64,000 bases of DNA, taken from NCBI GenBank assembly GCA_009760885.1, contig CM019699.1, positions 44,496,268 to 44,560,267 on the forward strand, in the 5' to 3' direction. Below are positions 33,224 through 44,915 of this stretch, in pieces (the stretch's first letter is position 1; the number at the start of each line of letters is the position of its first letter). A program made the translations under genes and the position numbers. The notes beneath the pieces were generated by a model. The model did not search any database. It was not told where the DNA came from and saw only the letters and a program-made list of their open reading frames with translations. This DNA comes from Achatina immaculata. Taxonomy: Eukaryota > Mollusca > Gastropoda > Stylommatophora > Achatinidae.

Positions 33224-33535
33224 TTCTTCTTCTTCTTCTTCGTTCGCATTGTCTGTCTATATCTGCAGTCCTGTCTCTTGGATAAATTTCACTGTTTTTT
33301 GTAATTCATGTATGGAACCGTAGAGCTTATCTTCTTTAGTGGTTTCACTGGGCCAGTAATTATTTCTCAGTGACTCGTAGTTGATGCAGTTCTGGAGGAT
33401 ATGTTCCACAGTTTGGGGCACCTGGGCACATGTACACAGATTAGTAGTACCAACCTTAAACTTTGTATACATATGACTTCGGAGTCGGCTGTGTCCTGTT
33501 CGGAGACGGAAGATGGTGACTTGTTCCTTTCTGTT
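33224..33535 (-). mobile_element. LINE-4 3' end inserted in the 22-bp array
   Basis: The minus strand encodes VTIFRLRTGHSRLRSHMYTK, CTCAQVPQTVEHILQNC and a SIHELQKTVKFIQETG end. This is the same C-terminal zinc region as at 6655-7172. The 3' tail is (GAA)n after CGAACG, as in the other copy. TATTCTTCC flanks both sides. Confidence 0.85.
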
Positions 33536-33768
33536 TATTATTCTTCCTAAGTTGGCAGCATATTCTTCCTAAGTTGGCAGCATATTCTTCCTAAGTTGGC
33601 AACATATTCTTCCTAAGTTGGCAGCATATTCTTCCTAAGTTGGTAGCATATTCTTCCTAAGTTGGCAGTATATTCTTCCTAAGTTGGCAGCATATTCTTC
33701 CTAAGTTGGCAGTATATTCTTCCTAAGTTGGCAGTATATTCTTCCTAAGTTGGCAGTATATTCTCTCC
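33536..33768. repeat. 22-bp minisatellite, right block (homogeneous)
   Basis: About ten nearly identical units of TATTCTTCCTAAGTTGGCAG plus CA. It is more homogeneous than the left block. Confidence 0.95.
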
Positions 33769-34097
33769 TGTATAATGATTCATTTCTCACTATCTTCACG
33801 TCCACCTGCACAGATGTTAAATATAGAACCGTGGACAAAGACCTGTTATTTTCCTATATTCTGCCATTGTCAGAACAGAATATATTTATAGATGTTTGAG
33901 TCTCGCATTTGCTGGATAGGCTCAGTTCAGTTGCGCCTGCATTGTCTAAGTGCATGTAGTTCACAGGTTTGCACTCAACATCATGTTTTTATTTACAATA
34001 CAGAGTTTGGTGTAATTAGCTTTTGTTTAAAATATTTAGCTTTTCTTTTCTCTTTGCTGCTACTTTATCTTGTCTCGCCATCATATATCTGTGCCAT
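33769..34097. other. No recognised feature
   Basis: Unique sequence between two arrays; no gene signal. Confidence 0.45.
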
Positions 34098-35172
34098 ATA
34101 ACCAAAGTTTGACAGCACTTGGGTCAGTCACTATCATATATCTATGCCATATAACCAAAGTTTGACAGCACTTGGGTCAGTCACTATCATATATCTATGC
34201 CATATAACCAAAGTTTGACAGCACTTGGGTCAGTCACTATCATATATCTGTGCCATATAACCAAAGTTTGACAGCACTTGGGTCAGTCACTATCATATAT
34301 CTATGCCATATAACCAAAGTTTGACAGCACTTGGGTCAGTCACTATCATATATCTGTGCCATATAACCAAAGTTTGACAGCACTTGGGTCAGTCACTATC
34401 ATATATCTGTGCCATATAACCAAAGTTTGACAGCACTTGGGTCAGTCACTATCATATATCTGTGCCATATAACCAAAGTTTGACAGCACTTGGGTCAGTC
34501 ACTATCATATATCTGTGCCATATAAACAGTTTGACAGCACTTGGGTCAGTCACTATCATATATCTGTGCCATATAACCAAAGTTTGACAGCACTTGGGTC
34601 AGTCACTATCATATATCTGTGCCATATAACCAAAGTTTGACAGCACTTGGGTCAGTCACTATCATATATCTGTGCCTTATAACCAAAGTTTGACAGCACT
34701 TGGGTCAGTCACTATCATATATCTGTGCCTTATAACCAAAGTTTGACAGCACTTGTGTCAGTCACTATCATATATCTGTGCCATATAAACAGTTTGACAG
34801 CACTTGGGTCAGTCACTATCATATATCTGTGCCTTATAACCAAAGTTTGATAGCACTTGGGTCAGTCACTATCATATATCTGTGCCTTATAACCAAAGTT
34901 TGACAGCACTTGGGTCAGTCACTATCATATATCTGTGCCTTATAACCAAAGTTTGACAGCACTTAGGTCAGTCACTATCATATATCTGTGCCTTATAACC
35001 AAAGTTTGACAGCACTTGGGTCAGTCACTATCATATATCTGTGCCTTATAACCAAAGTTTGACAGCACTTGGGTCAGTCACTATCATATATCTGTGCCTT
35101 ATAACCAAAGTTTGACAGCACTTGGGTCAGTCACTATCATATATCTTTGCCTTATAACCAAAGTTTGACAGC
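34098..35172. repeat. 53-bp minisatellite, about 20 copies
   Basis: Units of GTTTGACAGCACTTGGGTCA, GTCACTATCATATATCTGTG and CCATATAACCAAA. Left units carry CCATAT and right units CCTTAT. Two units share a deletion (CATATAAACAGTTTG at 34517 and 34779), so blocks have been copied within the array. Confidence 0.97.
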
Positions 35173-35282
35173 AGTTGGGACACTCGCTTTTAAACAACAT
35201 TCAGGGCCTAGGTAGTTTTTATTCATCTGAAAAACACGTACATAATCGTGCGCACGCGCGCTCGCGCCCACACACATACACA

Positions 35283-35400
35283 CACAGACAGAACGAACGA
35301 ACTTTATTTTCAAAGGGTAAAGAATTGGGCACGCAGGCTCGTCTAACATTCTGCCCTTCATCATACAGCTTTCACTCAGTCACAGTCATTCAGCATTTGT
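35283..35400 (-). mobile_element. CR1-like retroposon 3' end, second copy
   Basis: The minus strand reads AGAATGTTAGACGAGCCTGC, AATTCTTTACCCTTTG, AAAATAAAGTTCG, then (TTCG)n at 35287-35298. The AATAAA polyadenylation signal is present. Confidence 0.65.
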
Positions 35401-35499
35401 TAATGAGCATAATAATCATGAAGACACAATTAAATGCTTACATAAATAAATAATAAACTTATCTCATCTCCATATATTATACACTTTTCTTTATGTAAC

Positions 35500-35585
35500 A
35501 ACATGAGAGAGAGAGAGAGAGAGAGAGAGGGGGAGAGAGATTGTTTGATCTTTATTTCAAAAGGGTTAAGAAGGGTTAAAAAGAG

Positions 35586-35625
<40 letters not shown>

Positions 35626-35673
35626 TTGATCTTTATTTCAAAAGGGTTAAGAAGGGTTAAAAAGAGTTAAGAG

Positions 35674-35720
<47 letters not shown>
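35500..35720. repeat. (GA)n with two copies of an embedded 60-bp segment
   Basis: GA runs are separated by repeated ATTGTTTGATCTTTATTTCA and AAAGGGTTAAGAAGGGTT segments. The embedded part resembles the CR1-like end (CTTTATTTCAAAAGGGT). Confidence 0.85.
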
Positions 35721-35722
<2 letters not shown>

Positions 35723-36394
35723 CCAGCTCTTTAGAAAAAAGTGTAACATATTAGTTAACATTATAAGCCATTTATAAAGGGAAGTAATAACTTTTGTTCA
35801 TGAAATAACTTTTTTAAAGAGTGCCCTAACTTGACCTCAGAGACGATCGATTGCGATCTTAATTTAAATCCAACACTTCGATAACTTTCATCATGTCCAA
35901 GTGATTATCTGGAGCAACATTCACATCCGTCAGGATATGAAAATATGGACAGTAGTTCAAGTTTCTTATTTCCAAAGTTTATGCCAACATTTCATTCTTC
36001 TTCTTCAGCTTTCCGAGCTCTTTCCGTGCCTTAAGCCACTATATTGCTGAAGTCGATTTGAATTTCTTGCGTTAAGCCACTATTTTGCCACATATTTTGG
36101 TCCGTATAACTGTAATTCACATTTTGGTTCGCACGTTAACTGCTTATGTCCCTTTACAAAATGGCGGAAGAATGCTTGGTTAGACCGATTCGAGCGTGAA
36201 AAAGGGAGTTTGTGACCGAGATATTTCAATTTTTGGTGATGTAGACAGGGGTATGGACATGCTCTGTGACAAGACCACTCTTCTTGAATGTGCTCCAGGT
36301 AGATTTTGACCTATAAAACGGACTGAAAAAGTAGTTAGAAAGTTATCTCAGACATTATTGTACTGAGTATGACACGACGAGAATGTATAAAACA
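35721..36394. other. No recognised feature
   Basis: Unique sequence; no supported gene or repeat. Confidence 0.45.
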
Positions 36395-38115
36395 GGAAAA
36401 AGTAGGAGCAGCTTTATTACTTAACGATTACAAAGTTGTGACGTTTCGGCGTGAGCCTTAATCATACAAAAACACACAGGACGAGGAAATAGAGAGAGAG
36501 GAGATAAAGTATAGATTCACATGAATGCTATGTAAAATAATTTTTTTTAAATAATAATAATAAATAAATAATAAATAAACAAATAAATAAAAATAATAAA
36601 AAAAATTTTTTTGTCTAAAGAGTACTTAGCTGTAAATTGTAAGGTGTGGCTTGTCCGGCGGTGTGTGTCAGGAATGGATTTAGTAGAACGTGGAGACTTT
36701 AAATAGAGACCTGTGACATGTGGTCGGTGGGTTGTAACTGGGGGTGGTGGATGGGGAACCGGGGAAGGGAGAGAGAGTGTGTGATGTAATATTGACCTAG
36801 CTAGGAGAAGTTGAAACAGATGATTGGGGAAGAGGGGTTGCCATGTGATGCTGTGAGGAAGTTTGAAAAGTAAGAAGGGGTGGACTTTGTGGAAAGGTAC
36901 TGTAATGATTGAAGAGAATGTTACGTGTAACTAAACAGCGAGTTTAACCCATATGGTTCCAGCGTCCCATAATTTTGAATCCAGCGGTTCTCAAGTGCCA
37001 GGCGGCTTGTGTCATCTGCGTGACATTGTTTGATGGCTGTAACCAGAAAGTCAGATTTGCCTCTGTGGTTGGGGCCATTGAAATGATTTGGGACTGGTTT
37101 CGAAGCATGCTGGGTGATGTCGTACAGATGTTTTTGCATGCGGTCCCCTAATCTGAGGCCAGTCTCACCGATATATGTTATCCTGCATCTTTTGCAAACG
37201 ATGACATATATCACATTACGGGACTCGCATGTGAATCCCTCATGAAGGGTGAGGATAGTTTTGGGAAAGGTGATTGTTTTCGTTTCCCAGACTACAGGGC
37301 AGGTAACGCAGTGGGGGCGGTTACATTTTCTGGTGCCAACATATGTAAGGCTCTGCTTCAAGTGGCTGTGGACGAGGATGTCCTTAAGGTTTGGCTCACG
37401 TTTGTATGCCAATAGGGGTCGCGAGTGTCGGAGTCGAGTTGGATTATCGGCAGATGACGATAAAGAATTTTCTTAACCATCTGACCATGCGGGTGAAAAG
37501 GCAGTACTAACTTAACTCTGTCAGATGGAATAACAGGCTTTTTCCTGAATACTTCTTTGTGGCTCACTAGTTGGATACGGTTGAAGGCTTCACGAAGGAC
37601 CTTTTCTGGGTAGTGGCGATGACGGAAAAATTCTAATAACTTGTTGGACTGATCTATAAAGTCCAAATTATCCTGACAAATGCGGCGAAGACGGAGGAGT
37701 TGGGAATATGGGATGGAGTTCTTACAGGCTTCAGGATGGGAGGAGGTGTAAAGCAAATAGGTGTGGCTGTCGGTGGGCTTGTAAAATACAGAGGTGACAA
37801 GCCTGTTTGTGCCAATAGAGACTTTAATGTCTAAAAAGTTAACAGACTTGTCAGAAATTTCATAAGTGAATTTTATGTTGTTATTGAGTGTATTGGCGAA
37901 TTCAATAAATTTTTTAAGGTCTTCCTGTGGCATACTTGTGATTCTGATGCCATCATCGATATACCTTTTATAGAATTCTGGAAGTCTGCCAGTGTAGGTT
38001 TCCCATAATTTGACTTCCAGAAAGCCCATAAATAGACAAGCATAACTGGAACCCATTTTCGTTCCCATGGCAACGCGACGAGATCGAGTGAAGCTACAGG
38101 TCGACCTAGACATCG
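36395..38115 (-). mobile_element. Penelope-like element, 5'-truncated, RT + GIY-YIG
   Basis: The minus-strand frame 38113-37358 is a Penelope-type reverse transcriptase from the MGTKMGSSYACLFMGFLE motif through the catalytic YIDDG and VNFLDIKVS to the C-terminal RHRHYPEKVLREAF. A one-base frameshift near 37400 leads into the frame 37412-36921, which encodes the linker and a GIY-YIG endonuclease (VIYVIVCKRCRITYIGETGL, later ALENRWIQNYGTL). The N-terminal reverse transcriptase fingers are missing. The 3' region to 36395 contains AATAAAG (complement near 36411) and a hairpin GGCTCACGCC followed by GAAAC. The diverged copy at 20085-20880 shares the 3' region. Confidence 0.92.
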
Positions 38116-38470
38116 CTGATGGTAGATCTAAACCTACCCGATGGTAAGTAGGACACGGTTATCGTCTAAAGTCATCCACTAATTCTTTTTTTCATAAAAA
38201 TAAAAACTCTTCATTCTTATTCTTACAGCTATTTTGATGCATAATACGTATACTTATAATGTGGAAATACGTGGAAATACTTTATTGCATTCCGTTTTAC
38301 AACCCCACACAGATCAAGACCCTCGCTTTTAACTTGATCGGAACGTCCGCGCTTTTTTTCTTCTGTGGCACGGGAAGAGTGGTTCATTACTGCACATAAA
38401 GTTCGCCTCTACTCCTTATTTCATGAAGTACAGATTGAGGGAAAAAAAAACTGCTGAGTTACTGTAAGGT
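38116..38470. other. No recognised feature
   Basis: Unique sequence upstream of the truncated Penelope element. Confidence 0.4.
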
Positions 38471-38677
38471 AACAGAACACAACGTTGTATAATAAGACTT
38501 TGATAGATAGACATAGACATAGCACGTTTAGAGGTGAGAGGAAGATAAACATAGCACTTTAGACGTGAGAGAAATATATATATAGCACGTTTAAACTGAG
38601 AGGAAGATATATATATATATATAGCACGTTTAAACTGAGAGGAAGATATATATATAGCACGTTTAGACGTGAGAGGA

Positions 38678-38710
<33 letters not shown>
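38471..38710. repeat. Minisatellite of TAGCACGTTTAGACGTGAGA units with (TA)n
   Basis: Units of about 30-40 bp: TAGCACGTTTAGACGTGAGA, GGAAGATA and variable (TA)n. The array resumes at 39405-39590 beyond the RTE-1 insertion, with units such as AACATAGCACATATAAACGT. Confidence 0.88.
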
Positions 38711-38718
<8 letters not shown>

Positions 38719-39400
38719 GAAAATTCCCATCAATCAAAATGGAAAAATACACATAGAAGGGACAGATATTGAAGAAGTCAATCAATTTGCATACCTTGGC
38801 AGCTACATAGACCAGGATGGTGACACTAGAAAGGAAGTTAGGATCAGAATTGCAAAAGCAGCATCAATCTTCAAGAATCTTGAGAACATATGGAATTCAA
38901 AAGTTATAAGCACAAAAACCAAGTTAAGACTATTCAATTCAAATGTAATATCCACCCTCATTTATGCATGCGAAAGCTGGAAAACAACTAAAGAAATAGA
39001 AAAGAAATTAGACTCTTTTGAAAACAAATGCCTAAGGAAAATACTCGGCATCAAGTGGAATGAATTCAAGAACAATGCAGAGATAAGACAGATGACTGAA
39101 CAACAACCAGTCTCACGGGTGATCAGGAAAAGGAGATGGACATATGTTGGCCACTTGATGAGAAGAAATGAGCAGAGAATCCCAAAACAAGCTATCAAGT
39201 GGAACACAACAGGCCGAAGAAAAAGGGGCAGACCGCGTGAAACTCTGAAGAGAACATTATTAAGAGAGGCCAAGTTAACAGGCATAAAATCCTTTGATGA
39301 GGTTGAAAGACTCGCCAAAGACAGGAAAAATTGGCGAACTACTTTGCGAGCCCTATGTGACGTCTAACGGCACGGGAAGGATATAAGATATAAGATAAGA
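38711..39400 (+). mobile_element. RTE-1 LINE, 5'-truncated, in a (TA)n tract
   Basis: Encodes the last 220 or so residues of the RTE-1 reverse transcriptase in one open frame ending at TAA 39365-39367 (MKIPINQNGKIHIEGTDIEE to RALCDV), almost the same protein as at 3842-4480. The catalytic FADD region is not included. The 15-bp 3' UTR is followed by GATATAA repeats and (TA)n. The 5' junction is inside (TA)n of the surrounding minisatellite. Confidence 0.9.
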
Positions 39401-39592
39401 TATATATATATAGCACGTTTAGACGTGAGAGGAAAATAGACATAGCACATTTAGACGTGTGAGGAAACATAACACATATAAACGTGAGAGGAAGATATAA
39501 AATAGCACGTTTAAACGTGTGAGGAAACATAGCACATATAAACGTGAGAGGAAGATAGACATAGCACGTTTAGACGAGAGGGGAAAATGTTG
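39401..39592. repeat. Right part of the TAGCACGTTTAGACGTGAGA minisatellite
   Basis: Same unit family as 38471-38710, without the long TA tracts. Confidence 0.85.
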
Positions 39593-39916
39593 TAGTAGGA
39601 TGAGCAACAACAATGACAATAACAGCAATAATAACAACAGCAATGAAAACACCACCAACAATAAAAACAAAAGTAATAAAATCAACAGTAACTAATAAAA
39701 TTGCAACAAAAAACAGCAATAACAAAAAACAACAGCAATAACAACAAAAACAACCGAAACACAAACAGTAGTAAAAACAACAGAAAGCACAACAGCAAAA
39801 AATAACAGCAATAAAACCAACTCCAACAACAATAAAAATAAGAGCAACAGAATCAACAGCAAAAAAAGTAATATCAACAAAAATACAGAAGCAACAACAG
39901 CAATAATAACAACACA

Positions 39917-39953
<37 letters not shown>

Positions 39954-42650
39954 ATAGCAACAACAACAGCTACAGGGGCAACAACAACAGCAGCAAGAAG
40001 GACATAAACAACAGCAGAAGTAATAGCGACAGCAACAACAATAAGAACAGAAGCTTCAATAACAACAGCAGAAACAACAAAAGTAACAATAACGGCAGCA
40101 ACAATAGCAATAGCAACAACAACAATAACAACACTACCGAAACAGTGACAATAGCATCATAAACTTCAAATCAGCAGCAACGAGTACAACAGCAGCAATA
40201 ATAGCAACAACATTAACACCAATAACAGCAATAAAAATATAAACAGCAGCAGCAACAACAACACCAACAATAACAACAGCAAAACCAACAGGAAAAGCAA
40301 CAACAACAACAGCAGCAACAACAGAAGCAGTAACAGCGACAACACCATCAGCAATTGCATAACAGCATCAGCAAAAAAGGTAATAATAGTAACAACAGCA
40401 ACAGCAATACCAGATAGAACGACAACAGCGCCAGCAACGACAACAACAGCAACAACGACAACAAAATTAACAACAGAATAAGCAGAAATAAAAACAAGAG
40501 CAGCAATAATGACATCAACAACATCAGCAACAACAGCAATAATAACAACAGCAACAGAAACAACATCAGCAGCAATAGCAACAATAACAGCAGCAAAACA
40601 ACGACAACATCGTCAACTCCATAACAGCAACATCAAATACAGCAGCATCAATAATAGCAACCACAATAATAAAAACAGCAATAACAACAGTAGTGAGAAG
40701 AACAGCGACAGCAACAACATCAACAATATCAATAGCAACAGTAAAATAACGACAACACAGCAGCAACAACAGCAAAAACAACGACAACAACTGCAACACG
40801 AAGAACAGCGGTAGCAACGACTAAAACAGTAATAATAACAACAGGAATGACAACTACAATAACAACAATAGCAACGACAACAATAGCAGCAACTACAACA
40901 ACAGCAACGACAATAGCAGCAGCGACAAAAAGAGCAGCAGCAGCAACGACACCAATAACAGCATTAACAATGACAACAACAACAGCGTCAACAATATCAA
41001 CAACAGTAACAACAACAACAACATCTGCAGCAACAACGAGGGCAGCAAACAATAGCATTATATGCAACAACGATATCAACAACAGCGTCAACAATATCAA
41101 CAACAGTAACAACAACAACAACAACATCTGCAGCAACAACGAGGGCAGCAAACAATAGCATCATATGCAACAACGACATCAACACCAACAGCAGCATCAA
41201 CGACAGTAACAGCTACAACGACAACGACAGCTTCAACAACGACAACAACAGTAGCAACAAAGACATGAACAGCAACAACATGGTCAAAAGCAGCAGCAGC
41301 AACAACAACAACGACAACAAAAGCAGTATCAACGACAATAACAGCAGCAACAACAACAGAAACAAGGACAGCAACATCAACAACAACAACAACAGCAACG
41401 ACAACAAATATAGCAGCAACAGCAACGACAACAAATATAGCAGCAACAACGACAACAACAGCAGCAACAACGACAACAAGAGAAACGAGAACAACAGCAG
41501 CAACAGCAGGAGCAGCAACAACAACTTCAACGGCAGCAAAAATAACTAACAACAATTTCAGCAACAGCGACAACAACTTCAACGGCAGCAAAAATAACAG
41601 TAACAACAATTTCAGCAACAGCAGGAACAGCGACAACAAAAACAGCAGCAACACCGACAATAGCAGCAGCAACAAAGACAACAACACTAGCAACAAAGGC
41701 AAGAATAGCAACATCAAAAACAACAGCAGCTAGAACAACGACAACAACAGCAAAAACAAAGTCAACAACAACAACAGCAAAAACAACGACAGCAGTAGTA
41801 ACAAAGACAAGATCAGCAACAATAATGACATCAGCAACAACAACGACAACAACATAAATAGCAACAACACAGAGAACAACAACAATAACGATACTAGCAG
41901 CAACGACATCAACAACAGCAACGACAACAACAGCAGCAACAACATCAACAACAGCAACGACAACAACAGCAGCAACAACAGCAACAGCAACGACAATAAC
42001 AGCAGCAACAACGACAACAACAGCAGCAAAACATCAACAACAGCAACGACAACAACAGCAGCAACAACGACAACAAGAGCAACAGCAACGATAACAACAG
42101 CAGCAACGGCAATAAAAGCAACAGCAACGACAACAAAAACTGCAGCAGCAACGACAACAAAAGCAGCAAGAACGACAACAACAGAAATGATAACAATAGC
42201 AGTAACAACGAAAACAACAGCAGCAACAACGGCAACAACAGAAACGAGAACAATAGCATTAGCAATGATAACAGTATCTGCAGAAAATAGAACAACAGCA
42301 ACAACAACGGCAGTAACAACATCAACGGCAGCAACAATAACAGCAATAACGACAACAGCAGCAGCAGCAACAAAGACAAGAACAGTAGCATCAAAGGCAA
42401 GAATATCAACAACAAAGACAACAGCAGCAACAACGTCAAAAACAGCAACAGAGAAAACAACAACAGCAAAAACGACAGCAACAACAACGCCAACAACAGT
42501 ACCAACAACAATAACAACAGCAACAACAAAGACAGCAACAACAAAACCAGCATCAACAGCAGTAACAGCAGCCACAACGATAGCAACATCAACGACAACA
42601 ACAACAGCTTCAAAAGCAGCAACTTCAATAACAAAAATGGCTATGAATTA
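39593..42650. repeat. 3-kb CAA/CAG-type triplet-derived array
   Basis: Roughly 3 kb in which the + strand is almost entirely A, C and G, built from AACAACAGCAGCAAC-like strings with few T. Larger near-identical blocks recur: AACAACGAGGGCAGCAAACA at 41032 and 41136, AACTTCAACGGCAGCAAAAA at 41521 and 41574. Very long Leu/Val/Ala-rich (minus) and Thr/Asn/Ser-rich (plus) frames are by-products of the triplet period. Confidence 0.92.
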
Positions 42651-42736
42651 GAATGATAATTTGCAATTAAAACTTTCTTTTTCTGGTAAATACGGCGTCC
42701 TATCTCATTAACAGAAACAAATGATACATCTTACAT

Positions 42737-42950
42737 CCTTCCCGTGCCGTTAAACGTCACATAGGGCTCGCATAGTTGTTTGCCAAGTTTTCCTGTTCTC
42801 GGCGAGACTTTCAACTTCATCAAGGGATGTTATGCCCACTAAACTGGCTTCTCTTAACAATGTCCCCTTAGAGTTTCACGTGGTCGACCTCTTTTTCTCT
42901 GGCCTGTTGTGCTCCACTTTGTAGCTTGTTTTGGTATTCAACAAATTATA
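42737..42950 (-). mobile_element. RTE-1 LINE 3' end, old copy
   Basis: Aligns to the antisense of the RTE-1 end (CCTTCCCGTGCCGTTAAACG, CACATAGGGCTCGCA). Many substitutions and truncation make it an older copy. Its tail reads GATGTAAGATG, a decayed GATATAA repeat. Confidence 0.85.
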
Positions 42951-43060
42951 TCTTATATCCTTCCCGTGCCGTTAAACGTCACATAGGGCTCTCAAGGTAG
43001 TTCGCTAGTTTATTGTGTTTTCGGCGAACTTTTCAACCCTATCAAGAGATTTTAATCAAG
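42951..43060 (-). mobile_element. RTE-1 LINE 3' end, short copy
   Basis: A second RTE-1 end immediately next to the previous one in the same orientation (TATCTTATATCCTTCCCGTG, CCGTTAAACGTCACATAGGG). It is truncated after about 95 bp. Confidence 0.83.
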
Positions 43061-43624
43061 GGATTATCATTCAACAAATGATAATTTTAATCGAGGGATT
43101 ATCAGTCAACAAATGATAAGTACTTATTTATTTACGTCATTGTGCCAATACAGATAATCCTCGACTTGTGTTCATTCGACTTACAGCAATTCTGATTTAC
43201 GACAGACTTCCCAGAAGCTTATTTATGAATGTGTTTATTTAGTGGTGTAGTGATGGTATTGTAATTAGTGCACTTGCAGTTCGAACCTCTCTCCTGCCTC
43301 TCTCACTCACTCCCATCTTGTATTAAAAATATGAGCTACACTTCTTCCTGTAACTACAAACTGTTTTCAGAACCTACTTGATGTTGACTACATGTCTCCA
43401 TGATTAAAATTGACTTGTTATTTTAGACTATTTACAGCTGCTGATTATTTTAATTGATCTTTCCTGAATAGTAGTTTGTCAGATATTTATTAGTGTGTCA
43501 CTTTCTGTAATGAGTGCATAGATATGAGTGCAAGGTAAATGTCTTTATTACTGTATTTTCTCTAATGTTCTCAGTACTCGTATGTTTAGCATATGCACAT
43601 GATAGTTGCAGAATGTCTGGACAG
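43061..43624. other. No recognised feature
   Basis: Starts with a short duplication around AATCGAGGGATTATC/AATGATAA. The rest is unique AT-rich sequence without gene signal. Confidence 0.45.
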
Positions 43625-43718
43625 AGAAGAAAGTTCTCTGATAAAGGCCAGGATGTCAGACGGATCTGCGCTCCCGATTCTAAACTATTTGTAAATAAAG
43701 ATCTGTCAATCAATCAGT
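43625..43718 (+). mobile_element. CR1-like retroposon 3' end, sense copy
   Basis: GGATGTCAGACGGATCTGCG, CTCCCGATTCTAAAC, GTAAATAAAGATCTG and a (TCAA)n tail. This is the same arrangement as the antisense copies at 32331 and 35283. Confidence 0.6.
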
Positions 43719-43750
43719 CCTCTCTCTCTCTCTCTCGCTCGACCCTCCCC

Positions 43751-43789
<39 letters not shown>

Positions 43790-43790
43790 T
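43719..43790. repeat. (TC)n microsatellite
   Basis: CT dinucleotides directly following the retroposon end. Confidence 0.9.
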
Positions 43791-43829
43791 GGGGACATAA
43801 CTTTTTTTTTCGGACCAGTCTGCACCGGT

Positions 43830-44232
43830 TTCCTAGGGTTTTCTAGATTTTCATAGAGTTTCCTTGGGTTTTCTAGAGTTTCATTGGGTTTCCTATAGTT
43901 TCCTTGATTTTCCTAGATGTTCCTTGGGTTTCCTAGAGTTTCCTTGATTTTCCTAGATGTTCCTTGGGTTTCCTAGAGTTTCCTTGGGTTTTCTAGAGTT
44001 TCTTTGATTTTCCTAGATGTTCCTTGGGTTTTCTAGAGTTTCCTTGGGTTTCCTAGAGTTTCCTTGATTTTCCTAGATGTTCCTTGGGTTTCCTAGAGTT
44101 TCCTTGATTTTCCTAGATGTTCCTTGGGTTTCCTAGAGTTTCCTTGGGTTTTCTAGAGTTTCCTTCGGGTTTCATTGAGTTTCCTAGGCTTTCCTAAAGT
44201 TTCCTTGGGTTTCCTGGAGTTTCCTTGTGAAC
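43830..44232. repeat. 20-bp minisatellite of two 10-bp half-units
   Basis: TTTCCTAGAG and TTTCCTTGGG half-units alternate, with TTGATTTTCCTAGATGTTCC variants. About 20 full units. Confidence 0.92.
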
Positions 44233-44394
44233 AAGAAAGGAAAACTACTGACTTCATTTCCTCATCATGCTGTGACCTAGATACATGACACTTCCCGTCT
44301 CTGCAGCAAGTAAAAGCCAAGCGACTTCTTTTGGTCATAATTGAGCCAGTTAATTGTTTAGTTTATTTTAAATATTATCTTTATTATGCTGTAA

Positions 44395-44462
44395 AAGTAG
44401 ACATATCCTGTCTTAGAGGTGTCTGTGTCCATATTTTCCTGGACATGTCGGCAACCTAGTGC
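44395..44462 (-). mobile_element. SINE 3' fragment
   Basis: The minus strand reads CCAGGAAAATATGGACACAG, ACACCTCTAAGACAGGATA, matching the 3' part of the SINE at 19801-20055. Confidence 0.6.
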
Positions 44463-44561
44463 AGTGGTTATCAACTTTTTACATTAAAGGACCACTGTTC
44501 CAAATGCATGTACTTACATATCGTGGAATATTATCTTATATGTAGTAAAAACACGCTGTGG

Positions 44562-44915
44562 CGTTTGTGTTTATGCTTGTATGTATGCTTGTATGTATGC
44601 TTGTATGTGTGCTTGTATGTATGCATGTATGTATGCTTGTATGTATGCTTGTATGTATGCTTGTATGCATGCTTGTGTTTATGCTTGTATGTATGCTTGT
44701 ATGTATGCTTGTATGTGTGCTTGTATGTATGCATGTATGTATGCTTGTATGTATGCTTGTATGCATGCTTGTGTTTATGCTTGTATGTATGCTTGTATGT
44801 ATGCTTGTGTTTATGCTTGTGTGCATGCTTGTGTGCATGATTGTATGTATGCATTTAGTGTATGCTTGTATGTGTGCTTGTGTGCATGCTTGTGTGTATG
44901 CTTGTATGTGCTTGC
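44562..44915. repeat. 12-bp minisatellite (GTATGTATGCTT)
   Basis: About 29 imperfect 12-bp units with recurring GTGTTTATGCTT variants spaced as larger blocks. Open frames of Cys/Leu/Val/Tyr or His/Lys/Thr on the two strands are artefacts. Confidence 0.93.

Noticed and set aside
39570..42651. Leu-, Val- and Thr-rich frames of 60-280 codons, some resembling membrane proteins
   Set aside because: Triplet low-complexity DNA; every frame is biased and no conserved motif occurs.
44463..44500. hAT-like end CAGTGGTTATCAACTTTTTA
   Set aside because: Resembles a hAT terminal repeat, but no second end or target duplication was found. It may be chance or a solo relic.
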